Assembly (NCBI GenBank): GCA_963920575.1
Contig: OY986967.1
Location: forward strand, 6,653,166-6,717,165
Length of the DNA stretch: 64,000 bases
Direction: 5' to 3'
Source of the DNA: Narthecium ossifragum
Lineage: Eukaryota > Streptophyta > Magnoliopsida > Dioscoreales > Nartheciaceae
The translations under genes were made by a program, and so were the position numbers. Below are positions 45,036 to 56,974 of the stretch, in pieces. The notes beneath the pieces are model-generated. The model saw only the letters and a list, made by a program, of their open reading frames with translations, was not told the origin of the DNA and made no database searches. Positions within the stretch are counted from its first letter, which is position 1, and each line of letters begins with the position of its first letter.

Positions 45036-46464
45036 TGATGTGCTGTCACAGACACTCAAAAATAAAACCAATACTCTTAAAGATAAATGTAGTAGTGCGA
45101 GTACGAGTCGATCCCATGAAGAGTGTTTAGCCTAGTTTTGTGCTTAGTGAACAAAGATGGGGGGTTTTGAGTAAAATGAAAACAATAAAGAAACAATCTA
45201 AAGTGAAGGATCGAATTGAATCAAGAGAACAAACCTTGGTCTGAGTCAACATCCACCATCGGAATCCAACAACTGATCATTGATGCAAGTATCAATCAAT
45301 TCATACCATGAATATTCACCCTTCGAATTAAATTCGAATCTCTCCTCAATCATAGTTAATCAGAAACAAGTGATCCAATTAACCCTACTACTAAACAACC
45401 TAAGGCAAGGGTTGTAGATTTAATCTAATAGCAGCGTTAAAAATAGGGAGATCGATGAAGCTAAACAACACAAGCACAAACGGTTGCATTTAATCTAGTC
45501 GAATATTCTTCCTAAGATCTATTAATCTCTGAAACGCAGTAAATCAATAGATCTCAGTTGATTCGCAGATTAGATGGATCAAACAATTACGGATTTGATA
45601 TCCAACCTAGCAGTAGATCACCATGAATAATAAACTAGTAGGCCTCCTAGCAATTAGACAAGACAACCATGAACATCTAATCACAGAAGAACATCCAATA
45701 CTCGAGTATAAACTAAACAATAAAAATAGATTAGATCTCACAGTTTCATTGAGTCCGAGGTTTCAGTATGCTCGACCAAGGATCAAGATTTAGCCATGCA
45801 GGGCCATCAAGAACAATCCTAAAAAAGATTCCAATAAGTAAGAGAAAATCTAGAAAAAATATAAAAGAGAAGAAAAGAGCAGCCAAAAGTCTCCAAGAAT
45901 CCCCCCACAAAACCTAGAAAGAGTCCTATTTATAGCCTTAAGTGTATCCATCCCCGGATTAGATCAAAACCGTTGATTTTCTTAACTGGGAAAGTAGTAT
46001 CGATCCCACTATGGGTGTCAGATCGATCCTACTCATCAAAATCTTCAATTTCTGGTTACGCCGAGTCCGATCGATCGGAGTATAGGTGTCGGATCGATCG
46101 GACTCAGTACGATGGATAGAGAGATCGATCGGACTGTGTATAGCTGAAAAATATGCGTTCTGTCAGGTTTCTGCATAGATGGATCGATCCTACTCTAGAT
46201 GTCGGATCGATCGGACATTCCAGAGTATTTACTGTTCTGCCATCCAGACTGCGCCATCGGTATTAAAATTGACGTAACTTCCTCTAGGAAACTTAGAATC
46301 TCGAACCGTAAATTTGTCCAAAATCTAGACTTCAAGAGCTTTCCATCCATATATGGTACATCATCTGGTTCTTCATGAGCAGGTACATTTTAATCTTTAA
46401 AGTTGATCCATATACTCTTTTCCGCTTCTTTTCGAACTTAAGGACTTCAATTGCAACTTCCATG
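45036..46464 (-). repeat. Athila-3 3' LTR, part left of the Athila-2 insertion
   Basis: Matches 62885-64000 closely as far as that copy reaches. TATA-like GGCTATAAATAGGAC on the minus strand near 45925. GATCGATC palindromes at 46010-46220. The remaining LTR end to the right of Athila-2 (from 58531) could not be delimited. Confidence 0.8.
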
Positions 46465-47873
46465 TTAAACCCCTTAATTTACCTTTGTTAGGATTAAAAT
46501 GTTTGTATTTGATAGTTTGTTAGTTGATTTCAGGTTTAATGAAGATTCAAGTTAGAAAGTACAAAAAAGGCTTAATATGCTGAAATACACTGCTCTGTCC
46601 ACTGTTAGCATAATATTCACCAGAAATTATTCTTATATCCAAATATTCTGAAATTTTGGAAAAATCTAGAAGACATCAAGATGTACAACTTCCATGTTGG
46701 ATACTTTCAGAGATTCCTGATGGATTGATAGCAGTTTTGAAGAAGATGAAGATATTTAGTTGCTAGAAGACTGGTCCGTCGATGCCCAGGAGAATATTCG
46801 CTAAATATTCTAGATAAGTTAAAATATTATAAACTCTTCGGGAGAGCCAGAAGACTTCCAAATATACATCTTTTGTGTTGGACTCATTCCCAAATTCTGG
46901 ACGGGTTGAACCCAGTCGCGATTGGAAGAAACTGTCAGGGTTGAACCAGGAAATCCGAGTTGCACTTGAGGTCTAACTCAACCCTAAAACCCTACTCCGG
47001 GAATTAAGATATAGAAAGGGTTTTGTGGCTGGAAATTGGAAAGCCTCCATAGAGAGAAAAAGAGGGATTCAGATTGGAGAAGAAGACGGAGATGCGGTGT
47101 GGATCCCTAACCTTCTTCATCGAATACATAGTTCTCATCCAAAAGATGAGTGGCTAAACTCTTTACTTAGGGATCTCATGAAGCTTTAGTGTAGCTTCTT
47201 TGTATTTTCTAGTTTGATTCTTGTTATCTTTTCAAAGACATGATCCTATGAATATGGTTTTATTTTATAAAGAGTTGAGAGAACAGAGTTCCTCGACGTA
47301 CATTCAGACCTACTTGATTGCTGTGTTTGATGGTACAGATTTGTAGGATGGTTTTTATGTTGCTTTTGTGTGTGCCTTTGAGATAATCTATACTAGATTA
47401 AGATAGGTTATACTCAGATTATGTTCGAAGACAATCTATGCTAAGTTTGGATAGGTTATGCCTTAGGAAAACAATTGCATTATTTTAGGGATTCATGTAA
47501 GCTTAAGAAGCTGTGAATCCATAATGTCGAGATAAGAAAACAAGAGGATAACTAGAGAATACAGGAAGTGAAACTAAAGTGGATTGAGTAATCCCTAGGT
47601 TTTCTCTCATTGATCTACTTCAATTTCGTTAATCGCTTTCTTAATTAGTTTTAATTAATCAGTTCCTAAAACCCCGAATCAATCCTTCTTCGCTTTAGGA
47701 CTAGAGTGTTGAGAGTTAATTCTGATGTTTCTTTGTTAGTCAAAGTTTTCCCTGAGGACCAACCCCGTATTTCATCATTATTCTATCTTATTAATTTAGT
47801 GTTGAAAGAAAGGTTTACAAATTTCTAAATTGCGTTTTGCATGCGTTTTAACGACAACGTTTGTGAGGGATCA
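46465..47873 (+). repeat. Athila-2 5' LTR, 5'-truncated
   Basis: Aligns with 56999-58373. It carries about 34 extra bp near 46910-46945, bounded by GGTTGAACC on both sides, that the 3' LTR lacks. Confidence 0.87.
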
Positions 47874-47878
47874 ATTTT

Positions 47879-47896
47879 TGACGCCGTTACCGGGGA
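47879..47896 (+). other. primer binding site, degenerate tRNA-Asp
   Basis: TGACGCCGTTACCGGGGA, two differences from the tRNA-Asp complement. The copy at 58379 reads TGACGCCGTTCCCGGGGA. Confidence 0.8.
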
Positions 47897-48064
47897 AAAT
47901 CTTTTGATTTACAACGGAATATCGATTTAATCTTCTCTTAACTCTTTTTCTGAGCGAGTTAGATTTTTATTTTTATTTACGTTATTTTACATTTTTTTTA
48001 GGATTTTTCTGATAATTTTCTGAAATTTTTGCAGCGTTGGAACGATCTTACGTTGAAGACTACT

Positions 48065-48295
48065 GACGGTCAACCGCAACATCGACCACCGGATCTACCG
48101 TCGCCCTCTACGATCGCCACGATCGACCGCGACATCGATCGTAGCTCTCTATCACAAAAACAGCCTCTCACGGTCGATACGATGATCGACCGTCGCGTCT
48201 TCAAGTGAGGTTGCATAGTTCCACGATCGACCGCGAGCAAGCCACGGTCGACCGCGAACAATCCACAGTCGACCACCAGATCGACTGTGAGCGTA
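48065..48295 (+). repeat. palindrome cluster in the Athila-2 leader
   Basis: GGTCGA / CGATCGAC words between PBS and gag, e.g. CACGGTCGATACGATGATCG and GCCACGGTCGACCGCG. Confidence 0.8.
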
Positions 48296-48407
48296 GTCAG
48301 GTTAGTTTTATTGTTTTAAATTTCTTTCCTTTCAATCTTTGTTTTTCGGATTTTCTCCTCTCCTTCGAATATTCTGTTTTCTTTTTCTCTTTTTGGTGTG
48401 ATATTGC

Positions 48408-49774
48408 ATGCAAGGTAGACGATCCCTAAATAATCCGTTAGAACCTTTGGATCTAGAAATAGAGACCACACTTCGAGCAGCTAGAACCTTAGCACAAAAA
48501 TTTCTAAGTAACTATCAGGAAGCCATAAGCAACTTGCAATCCTTAATGGCTGAACAGGAGGAACATGTCATTGACCCTAATGATAATATGGGTAGGGGTG
48601 GAAATGATCACAATAATAGAGAAGTCCCAATTAGGAATCACTTCTTACCTGGATCTTATACCTATGCTTCTTGTATCAACCCACCTACCATCAATGCTAC
48701 CCATTATGAGATTAAGCCTAACTGGATTACAACCTTACCTTCTTTTTATGGGCGTGAGAATGAGGATCCTTATGGACATATTGCTAGCTTTCTTGAAATC
48801 CTTTTCATGTTCAAACTTCAGCATTTTAATGATGATGCCTTTAGACTCAAACTCTTCCCTTCTTCTTTGAAAGACAAGGCTAAACATTGGCTCCAAACTT
48901 TAGCGCCAATTTCGATTTCAACATGGGACTAACTTCAGGATGCTTTCCTTAAGAAATATTTCCCGATCATTAAAACTCAAAATTATCGAACCATGATTAT
49001 CGCTTTTATGCAAAATGAAGATGACATGTTTCATGAAGCTTGGGAAAGATTTAAGGATCTTCTTAGAGAGTGTCCCCATCATGAGGTACCTAAGTGGCAG
49101 CTAGCCCATTCATTTTATAATGGTCTTAATGATCGTTATAGGACAATGGTCAAAGCCTGCTGCGGGGGGTTGTTCTTAGTAAACCTTGAACTGCTCTTTG
49201 GAAAATGTATGATAATCTGGCTGAAAATTCACAACACAATGCCTCAGTTTCTAGAAGTCGGTCTACCACTGTTCGTAATTCTCGGGGAATTCATGAAATT
49301 TTTGAATTCCAAAGTCTCTCCGCACAATTAGCCCTCCTAACTAAAGAGCTGAATCAGTTGAAAACAGGTCAAACTCTTACTCAACAATCGCCTCACACTT
49401 CTTCTGAAACTAGTGACCTTTGTCTTAACTCTGGTCATCATATCACTGATTGTCAACTGGCCCCCAATTTCCCTGACTTTGTTCAGGAACAAGTTAATGC
49501 AACTTATGGTTTTTCCAAACCTCAGAACAACCCTTATTCTAATACCTACAATCCAGGTTTGAGAAATCATCCTAATTTTAGTTGGAAACCACAACCGTCA
49601 AGTAACTTTCAAGGGCAAAACAATCCAGCTAATACTTCTACTCTCAAGTACCCACCTAAATCTTTTGCAAATCCAACCCCTGGGTGCTCTTCACATTATC
49701 CTCAGAATACCTCTCAACGTCCTCCTCTTGAATCATCAACTGAGCCCACTTTAAATTCTATCATGAGTACATAG
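48408..49774 (+). pseudogene. Athila-2 gag
   Basis: Starts 'MQGRRSLNNPLEPLDLE'. Capsid region 'LKLFPSSLKDKAKHWLQTL', then 'FHEAWERFKDLLRECPHH', 'SFYNGLNDRYRTMVKACCGG'. TAA at 48930-48932 replaces a likely Gln codon in 'WDQLQDAFLKKYFP'. A frameshift near 49180-49205 shifts the remainder. The zinc knuckle has lost its first Cys (SDLCLNSGHHITDC). A Pro/Asn/Ser-rich tail ends at TAG 49774. Not functional as it stands. Confidence 0.88.
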
Positions 49775-50202
49775 AGATGAGAGGTGATTTCAATAGGGAC
49801 ATGTCATCCATGAAGGTCGAAATTTCAACTGTCAAAGGTGATGTCTCCGTATTGAAAAACAACTTATCTTCAACGATTCAATCCGTTTCAAATTTATAAA
49901 AACAAGTTGGTCAACTTTCTAACACCTTGTCTAAAAGAGAGGATGGGTATTTGCCAAGTCAATCTGTCACCAACCCAAGAGGCCAACATTATGTAGAAAG
50001 CCAAAACTTTGAGAGTGCTAAAGCCGTTGTGACCCTTAGAAGTGGTAATACAGTTGATAATTAAATAGGTGAACCTGTCAGTACGGACGATCGATCGGCC
50101 TACCAGCCGATCCATCGTCCAACTCGAGATGACTCTTTCCTTTCACCAGATGCTAGCCCATTTGATTCTACAGAGCCTGATCCAGCTAAATATATTCCTA
50201 AA

Positions 50203-51820
50203 GTGCCTTTTCCTGTAACCCTTAAGGACCCGTACCCAACCATCAAAGCCCGAAGAGCTACTGAGGAAATCCTTGAAACTTTCAAACATGTCAACATCAA
50301 CATACCCTTGCTTCAGGCCATTCGTCAGATCCCTTCGTATGCTAAATTTCTTAAGGACCTGTGCACTCATAAACGCCAGACAAAACACAAAGGTGACAAG
50401 AAAATCCTTCTACCTTAACAAGTCAGTTCAATTTTGAAACATGACACGCCACCCAAATTAAAGGACCCTGGTACTCCTACCATACCCTGTTGCATAGGAG
50501 ACTACCAGATTGATGGTGCCATTCTCGACCTAGGAGCCAGTGTTAACATTTTGCCCTACTACCTTTATAAAGAATTTGGGATGGAAGAGCTCAAACCGAC
50601 ACCGATCAGTTTACAATTGGCTGATAGATCCATTAGGACTCCTAGAGGCATTGTAGAAGATGTTTTAGTGATGGTGGACAACTTCTTTTTCCTTGTTGAC
50701 TTTGTCATCTTGGATATGGAACCCGTTGTTCACTGCAAAAAAAACCATGCCTATCATCTTAGGACGTCCCTTTTTGGCTACCGCAAATGCGAATATCAAC
50801 TGTCGAACTGGTGTCATGGATGTCTCTTTTGGCCATATGCATGTTAAACTGAACATCTTTAAGACTGTAGGTTTGCTTGAGCATGAGAATGAATGCTTCT
50901 GTGTTGATAGTTTGACTGACTTCTTTCATGATAAATCTCATGGTATGATAGGTGATGCATTATCTGATACTGTGAGGGATTATGATTTTGATAATGATAC
51001 TGAGGTTGACGGTGAGGATGATATATTGCCTACAATTTGGGATGAGTATGATTCTGAAGATGATGATTATGATCTTAAATTGCATGATGATAGATTGCCT
51101 ATAATTTGGGATGAGTATGATTCTGAAGATGATGATTATGATCTTAAACTGCATGATGATAGATTGCCTATAATTTGGGATGAGTATGATTATGAGGATG
51201 ATGATGTTGAATTAAAGAATGACATTCTGTCTGACATTTTGAATGCCTTTGCTTCTGACTTTGATGATGTTAATCGGGACACTGCACAATCGAAAGATGA
51301 CATCAAACCACACATCATGCCCGACCAATCACTCGATCAGCACACTGCAGAGACAAAAACTATTTCTTGGGTGGTTGAGCCCCTTCCACCGTTATCTTTT
51401 ACTCCCGCACCTGACTTAGATCTTGGACAAGTTCTTGCTTATTATGTTGACACACACTTTTGCACAGATGTGTCAGTATATTCTAAACCTGAGCCACCAC
51501 CTCCTCCTTTACCTATATTTACAACATCGTCATTGCCTACACCCATTCTGAGATTGAAATCCACTCCAAGTTCACTTCTGGGTCCCAACATTATGAGGGA
51601 CACATACCGTAGACTGGGTTGCAAGATAAAACATGACGATAAGTTGCCATGCATAGAGGGTGGAGCCTCTAGTTCACCTGTGGAGATAAAAGAACTGATT
51701 GGCCTGCATCATCAAATACTAAACTTATTGTGGGGTTGGGTTTGGTTTCAAGCATTATATGGAGGAAATTATTCTAAGTTGGGTGATCGATGTCGTCAAA
51801 TTGATGGATCCATGCTTTAA
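50203..51820 (+). pseudogene. Athila-2 protease and acidic C-terminal extension
   Basis: 'PLLQAIRQIPSYAKFLKDLC' then an in-frame TAA (50416-50418), then the protease core 'AILDLGASVNILPYYLY' and 'LADRSIRTPRGIVEDVLV'. A frameshift in the A run at about 50737-50745 moves into the frame carrying 'PIILGRPFLATANANI'. Next comes an acidic stretch with three 23-residue repeats (about 51014-51220), a Pro-rich segment ('PEPPPPPLPIF') and a basic end. The gene stops at 51820 with no reverse transcriptase. Confidence 0.87.
51014..51220 (+). repeat. 69-bp in-frame coding repeat
   Basis: Three units start about 69 bp apart (TTGCC at 51026, 51095 and 51164). Each encodes 'WDEYDSEDDDYDLKLHDD' or a close variant. 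69 is a multiple of three, so the frame is kept. Confidence 0.85.
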
Positions 51821-52255
51821 TTGCACCTTCTCGGGAAGTCTAGCGATAGACGTAAAATTTCGCACTTTCTGGGAGGCAATCCAGTTTTATGATTTTTCCT
51901 TAGCTTTTTAGAATTGTTTTGATTTCTAGGAATTTTTCCATGATTTGTCCGCTTTTTCCTTGATTTTTTGTGATTTTTCTTTAAGAATAATCATAATATC
52001 TAGAAAATCGAAGTTCCTGGAAGACGGTCGACCGTCCCATCGACCGCCAGAGCGTCCGTGAGGCTCTGTTAAAAATAAAGCTTCTCAGGGTCGATGGAAG
52101 GATCGACCGTCAGCTCCTCAAACAGGTAACGTGGGCAACGGTCGATCGAGCGATCAACCGTCCGTTTATTTTTTCCAAATTGCTTGGTTGACGGTCGATC
52201 TATCGATCGACCGTCTGATTTTGTTCTCAAATCACCCGCGCCCACGGTCGATCCG
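51821..52255 (+). other. Athila-2 non-coding region with palindrome array
   Basis: Contains GGGAGGCAATCCAG (about 51869) and then, at 52024-52255, repeated ACGGTCGACCGTC and AGGGTCGATGGAAGGATCG palindromes. Spacers include GCTTCTCAGGGTCGATG, which is also in the SIRE LTR at 39803. Confidence 0.7.
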
Positions 52256-54656
52256 TGTCGCGCCCCGACCCGCGAAAGCCCAACCGGGCCGGGCGACGCG
52301 AACCGGAACCTACAAAACGCGGAAAAGAACGGCGAGGGTTCCCTCTAACCTATTGGTCTCCCTAACAGTTCACCAAAACACCCTCAATTAAATCAACAAT
52401 TAACAACATCGAACCACAGATTAAAAACTCAAGTGTTAATATACATATCCTCGGAGAGGGGAAGATTCAAAGTACAACATTACTCCCGTAGGAGACTAAC
52501 TAACATAAGGGTAAAAGCAGTAAATGATCACCACCTCTCAGACTCCACCTGGCGCCGCCGCACCGCCAACCAACTGCCCGGTAGGGGCCAAGAAAGAAGA
52601 ACTGACGCCTGCACCTGCAAAACGCAGCCCGGGTAGGTGTGAGCACTAAGCTCAGTAGGGATCTACACTACGACACACAGAAGGAAGAGGGGAACGCAAC
52701 AGTGTCGCCCTCAAGTAGGATCTGGGTGTATACAGGGGTCCCATAACCCCACCGCGTGTCCCTGAGGCCCACGATCATGGTCTTCCAGCCGAGCTGGTCA
52801 CATGTCTGGTCACACTCAGTAGCAGGAAACAACACTGCTGGCCCACAAGCAGGTACCGACACTGCAGGCGGGAAACTGCACCGCTAAGTAGGCAATCCCT
52901 CTACTCAAGGGTCAACACAGTGGAACACCGGCTACACCTCAGCATCCGACTTAAGGCCGACACGACCTCTACAATCATCAAGCCACAAGTGCACCAGTCA
53001 TCTAAGCCTATCATCGAATCGACTGGGCACCACCATTCAAACCGGGTCCAAACTACCCAACCCCGGTCCTAGGGCTAAGTCCGAGCTTCCAGCCTCGGGA
53101 CGGCGACCCAAAGATCACCCACGCCCTAACCAATGCAACTAATGCACACAACAACAATGCATGCTATGACATACACAAACAGGAGATAGGCATGCAACAG
53201 TATGACAAACATCATATAAGTCAACCGGATCGCTGCAGCGGTACCACCGACCGCTGCCAGCCGATCCGCAGCGGGTCCCGGCATTACGACGGTACCATGA
53301 CCGTCGACCGCAGACTCCTGCAACGGGAAGCAACCCCGAAAACCGATGATGAACAAAAAACAATATAATATTATATTCTGAAATATAATATTATATTCAA
53401 ACACTCAAAACCACCACTTAGGGGCTAATTGATCCCGTCGATCCGACATCCAAACGATGTCGAATTCAAGATCCAACTTAGCCACCAGTAGCTGTATAAA
53501 CCAGGATCATCATATCCAAAAATAATAATCATCCAACGGTTGGATTAACGGGAAAACGCTAATCAAAATCGTTAATCAAACTAACTTACCCATTAATTGC
53601 TGCAACGCAGCCCTTCAGCAAACAATTCATAAGTAATCGTACGTAAATCGCAAAAATATAAAACAAGATGGAATGGAAAGATAACGAATAGCCCTACAAT
53701 TCTTACGTTTATGAAAAGCCAAGATTATATACTCGCCGGCCGAAAAACTCGCCGCAAGCCGGCTGTTTCTCAAGAACAGCAGAAAACCAGAAATCCGAGA
53801 CTAATCATCCATAAAACCTAATCAAATCTCAACTGATTAACATCAAACTTAAATCAGTTATTCTACAAGGCATAAGAAAACCAACAAAGCAAGGATCAAC
53901 AAGATCCAACGGTTAGATCTCAAGAAAACCCGAAAAGAACACAGTAGGTATAACCCTACCTAGCTGCGCTTTCCTCGGCTGATTCCCCGCGATTTGATCA
54001 CCAACAAGCTTCCAAACCTCTTCAGGGATCTTCCTCTCGTTGTCACGAATCCAACGAGCCTTAGAACACCGAAAAAGATGGCCGGAGGAGGGAGAACGGA
54101 GGTGAGGAAGGTGGCTGCCGGAAAAACAGGGGAAGAGCAGAGCTTCGGGGGAGAAGAGAAGAGAAGAAGAAGAAGAAAGGAGGAGGAGGAAGAGGGGAAG
54201 AAAAGGAGGGAAAAGGGGAGAGGGGACAGCCGGGAAAGAGGGGAAAAATTGAAAGAAGGAGAGGGGAAGTCTTCCCCCTCTGACAGGAGAGAGCGACGGC
54301 CAACGGCGGCCGTCCTCGCGAAGCAGAAAACCAACCGACTTATAAATGATCGTTCCTTCCTCAACGAAGGATCGATCCTTCAAGACGATTCACAAGGCTT
54401 TTTGGCACGAAGAGAATCGATCCCTTAGCCAGAGAGGATCGATCCTTTGTGTGCTGAAAGCTAAACTTGGGCAAGAACTCAAGCCCAAGTCTGGATCTTT
54501 CGATCCCGGGTCCACCTAGCCATTCTAAACAAACACTAACACATACAAGGCCAGTGTGTGCATATGCGGGTGTGAAACAAACCAACAAGGCGCAATTTAC
54601 CAAATTGCCCTTGCGGTCTACAACGAGCCACATGGATAGAGGGGCAGGTCCTCACA
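52256..54656 (-). mobile_element. solo LTR, 2401 bp, minus strand
   Basis: TGTCGCGCCCCGACCC at 52256 to GGTCCTCACA at 54656, with perfect target duplication ATCCG (52251-52255 and 54657-54661). Close relative of the LTR at 5226-18069 and a complete reference for it. A purine-rich block lies at 54080-54260. No internal domain. Confidence 0.94.
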
Positions 54657-55878
54657 ATCCGACTTCATCTTCTTCCTTCCTCGTCACCGTCCGCCATCCG
54701 TCGCCACCGCTCCGGCCGCTCCCAGCCCTCCAACCCACCTCCAACACCGTCGCAATCTTCTCCTCTACCTCCTCCCGGCCTCTTCTTCCCCCAATTTCGT
54801 CTCTTCCGACGCCGTCGAACATCCCCTGTTCCTACCGCCATCTCCGATCACCTCTTCCACTGCTTCCCACCATCCCTTACCACCTCCAGCACCTTCCTCT
54901 GGCCGTCACGACTCTTTTGCAACCTTCAAAACTCAAGCTTGTAGCTCGGTTGGCCGGATTCCACCTCCGACGATCCTCCACCTCGCCGGTCAACTTCTAT
55001 CCGCCTCTTGGACCTCCGATTCTACAATTAAATCACCTAGGTGCGTTCTCAGGCCTTCTGCGATGCTTCCTTGCTCCTTACCCACCTTGATTGAAGCTTC
55101 GGCCGCCGGATTCTAACTCCGACCATCTTCCTCCGCGCCGTCCCCCATCGTTCCGCCGCTTGGAGACCACCATTTACAGATTAGACGACATGGACGAACT
55201 CCTTGGCCTCCCACGATTCCATCCCCACTGGTCCCATCCTCCGGCGACAACGTTTCATCATTGATCGTCGCCGGTGAGCTCTCAACCGTCCGTTGGCTGA
55301 TGGACGAGATCCATACGCTTTGCTGCCCGGTTTTCCGATCAGACAGTGTAGATCTTCAATCAGGATAATTTTATGGACACTGATTATTTGGGTGTTGTGT
55401 ATGGATCATTTAATGTATTTTATTGCTTTAATGTCTTTATTTTTAATTTTTGTGGATTGAATGCTTGTATAAGGCTGATATATCATGATAATACACAGGA
55501 GACTTTGCCGAAATTGTTAATGATTTTTATGCCTTTCTATAATTTTTTATAGATTTTCCAACCTATTATATTTGAACTTTTGGAAAGGTATCTTTTATGG
55601 CAGGTGGCCTTTGGCACTCATTGAGGGGCGACTTATGACATTCTTATATAGTTCGATCAGGGGGTTATTCTTAAAATCTTTACATATGTCTCTAACGTTT
55701 TATGGTGATTTCTATGATTTTATTCGTTTAATCTCTTCTAGAGACATAAATTTATTCCATAGCGACGTATTCTTCTTATGGGTGGTGTGGTGATCGTCTT
55801 TTATGCGAGCCAACTACTTATAGTGCAATATCTACGGTGATCTCTGCCCTTTTTCCTTGCTTTATTTTTATGACTTAG

Positions 55879-55912
55879 TGTAATTAGGGACAATTACATT
55901 CAAGTTGGGGGT
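55879..55912 (+). other. conserved hairpin plus purine tract, Athila-2
   Basis: GTAATTAGGGACAATTAC hairpin, then ATTCAAGTTGGGGGTA. Same layout as 10046-10083 and 59426-59466. Confidence 0.65.
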
Positions 55913-56307
55913 AGATTCTAGGAATTTAATTTTTATTATTATACATCCCTTGAAATATGTCAAAAGGATGAAATTATGATATGACATGACAAAGATGCAG
56001 GTTTTAGAAATTTATTTTATGGATTATTCTGAGACTTGTATGTCATATAAGAAATAGTAAATTTTTGCTATGCATGACATTATTTCTATACTTTAACACC
56101 TTTACCATGATTTAAGGATAACTTGACATATCCTAATGCACATGTTCACTTCCACATGTTAAGGGGTTGATATTAGATTCTAAGCATGATACTAGGATAG
56201 ATTTACAATTCTATGTCATGACACAGAAAATACATGAACACATGCAATTATCTGAGTATGTAAAAAAAAGAAAAAAGAAAAAAGAAAAAAAAATGGATTT
56301 TCAACTT

Positions 56308-56437
56308 AGTAATCGGGCAGTGTGCCTAACCAGCGTGGTGTTCGCGTAAAACGGTTGAATTTTCTGAAAAAAAATAAGGGTTTCATACTTAGTAACCGGG
56401 CAGTGTGCCTAACCAGTATTATGTTCGCGTAAAACAG
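56308..56437 (+). repeat. paired ~47-nt motif in Athila-2 3' non-coding region
   Basis: Copies at 56308-56354 and 56391-56437. Each begins AGTAAYCGGGCAGTGTGCC and ends GTTCGCGTAAAAC. Preceded by an A-rich run (56265-56293) and separated by another (56365-56373). The counterpart in Athila-1 is at 9524-9678. Confidence 0.75.
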
Positions 56438-56960
56438 TTGAAATTCCTGATGTAAAAAAATGAATAAAAACAAATATTGCTATGTGATAAGTGGAAGATA
56501 TGTGCTTGGATAGGATTGTGATCTTGAATTGTTGAAGTGCTTAGATAAAATTGATGCTCTGAAGCATGTGGAACCCTAATCACACACAGGAGTGTTAAAG
56601 TTGTTTTTAATCATGATTAAATATGTTGAAGTGTTGGAAATATGTTATGACATGTTTTGATTTACTATGTTTTTATGTGAATATGAGTTGAAGGGTATAT
56701 TTATGGATATTATTTCTATTTCATGCATTAGAGTTGATGAATGTTATAATTGATTTCTGATGATATATTTAAGGGATGTATAGATGTTTGTGGGTGTCAT
56801 CCCTGAAAACTCTCAGGAGACTATAACTCCTCCACTGGGGTAACCCAGGAGTTCAAAGGCTTGTTGCACATGCTAAGTGCAATCGTGAGACCTACGAAAG
56901 TGGCTAGTTAGATTTATTGCTTTCTTTTTATCTTTTCTTTGCTCGAGGACTAGCAAAGTG

Positions 56961-56974
56961 TAAGTTGGGGGATG
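56961..56974 (+). other. polypurine tract of Athila-2
   Basis: TAAGTTGGGGGATG directly before the LTR start at 56975. Confidence 0.8.

Larger units (their letters stand above)
54662..56960 (+). other. Athila-2 3' non-coding region
   Basis: 54662-55330 is pyrimidine-rich, GC-rich and gene-like in composition, with no recognised domain. 55340-55870 is AT-rich. The hairpin/purine module is at 55879-55912 and the paired motif at 56308-56437. No RT or integrase residues were found. Confidence 0.6.

Noticed and set aside
54467..55090. 207-codon ORF as a gene
   Set aside because: It crosses the end of a solo LTR and its target duplication, so it is a chance frame in pyrimidine-rich DNA.
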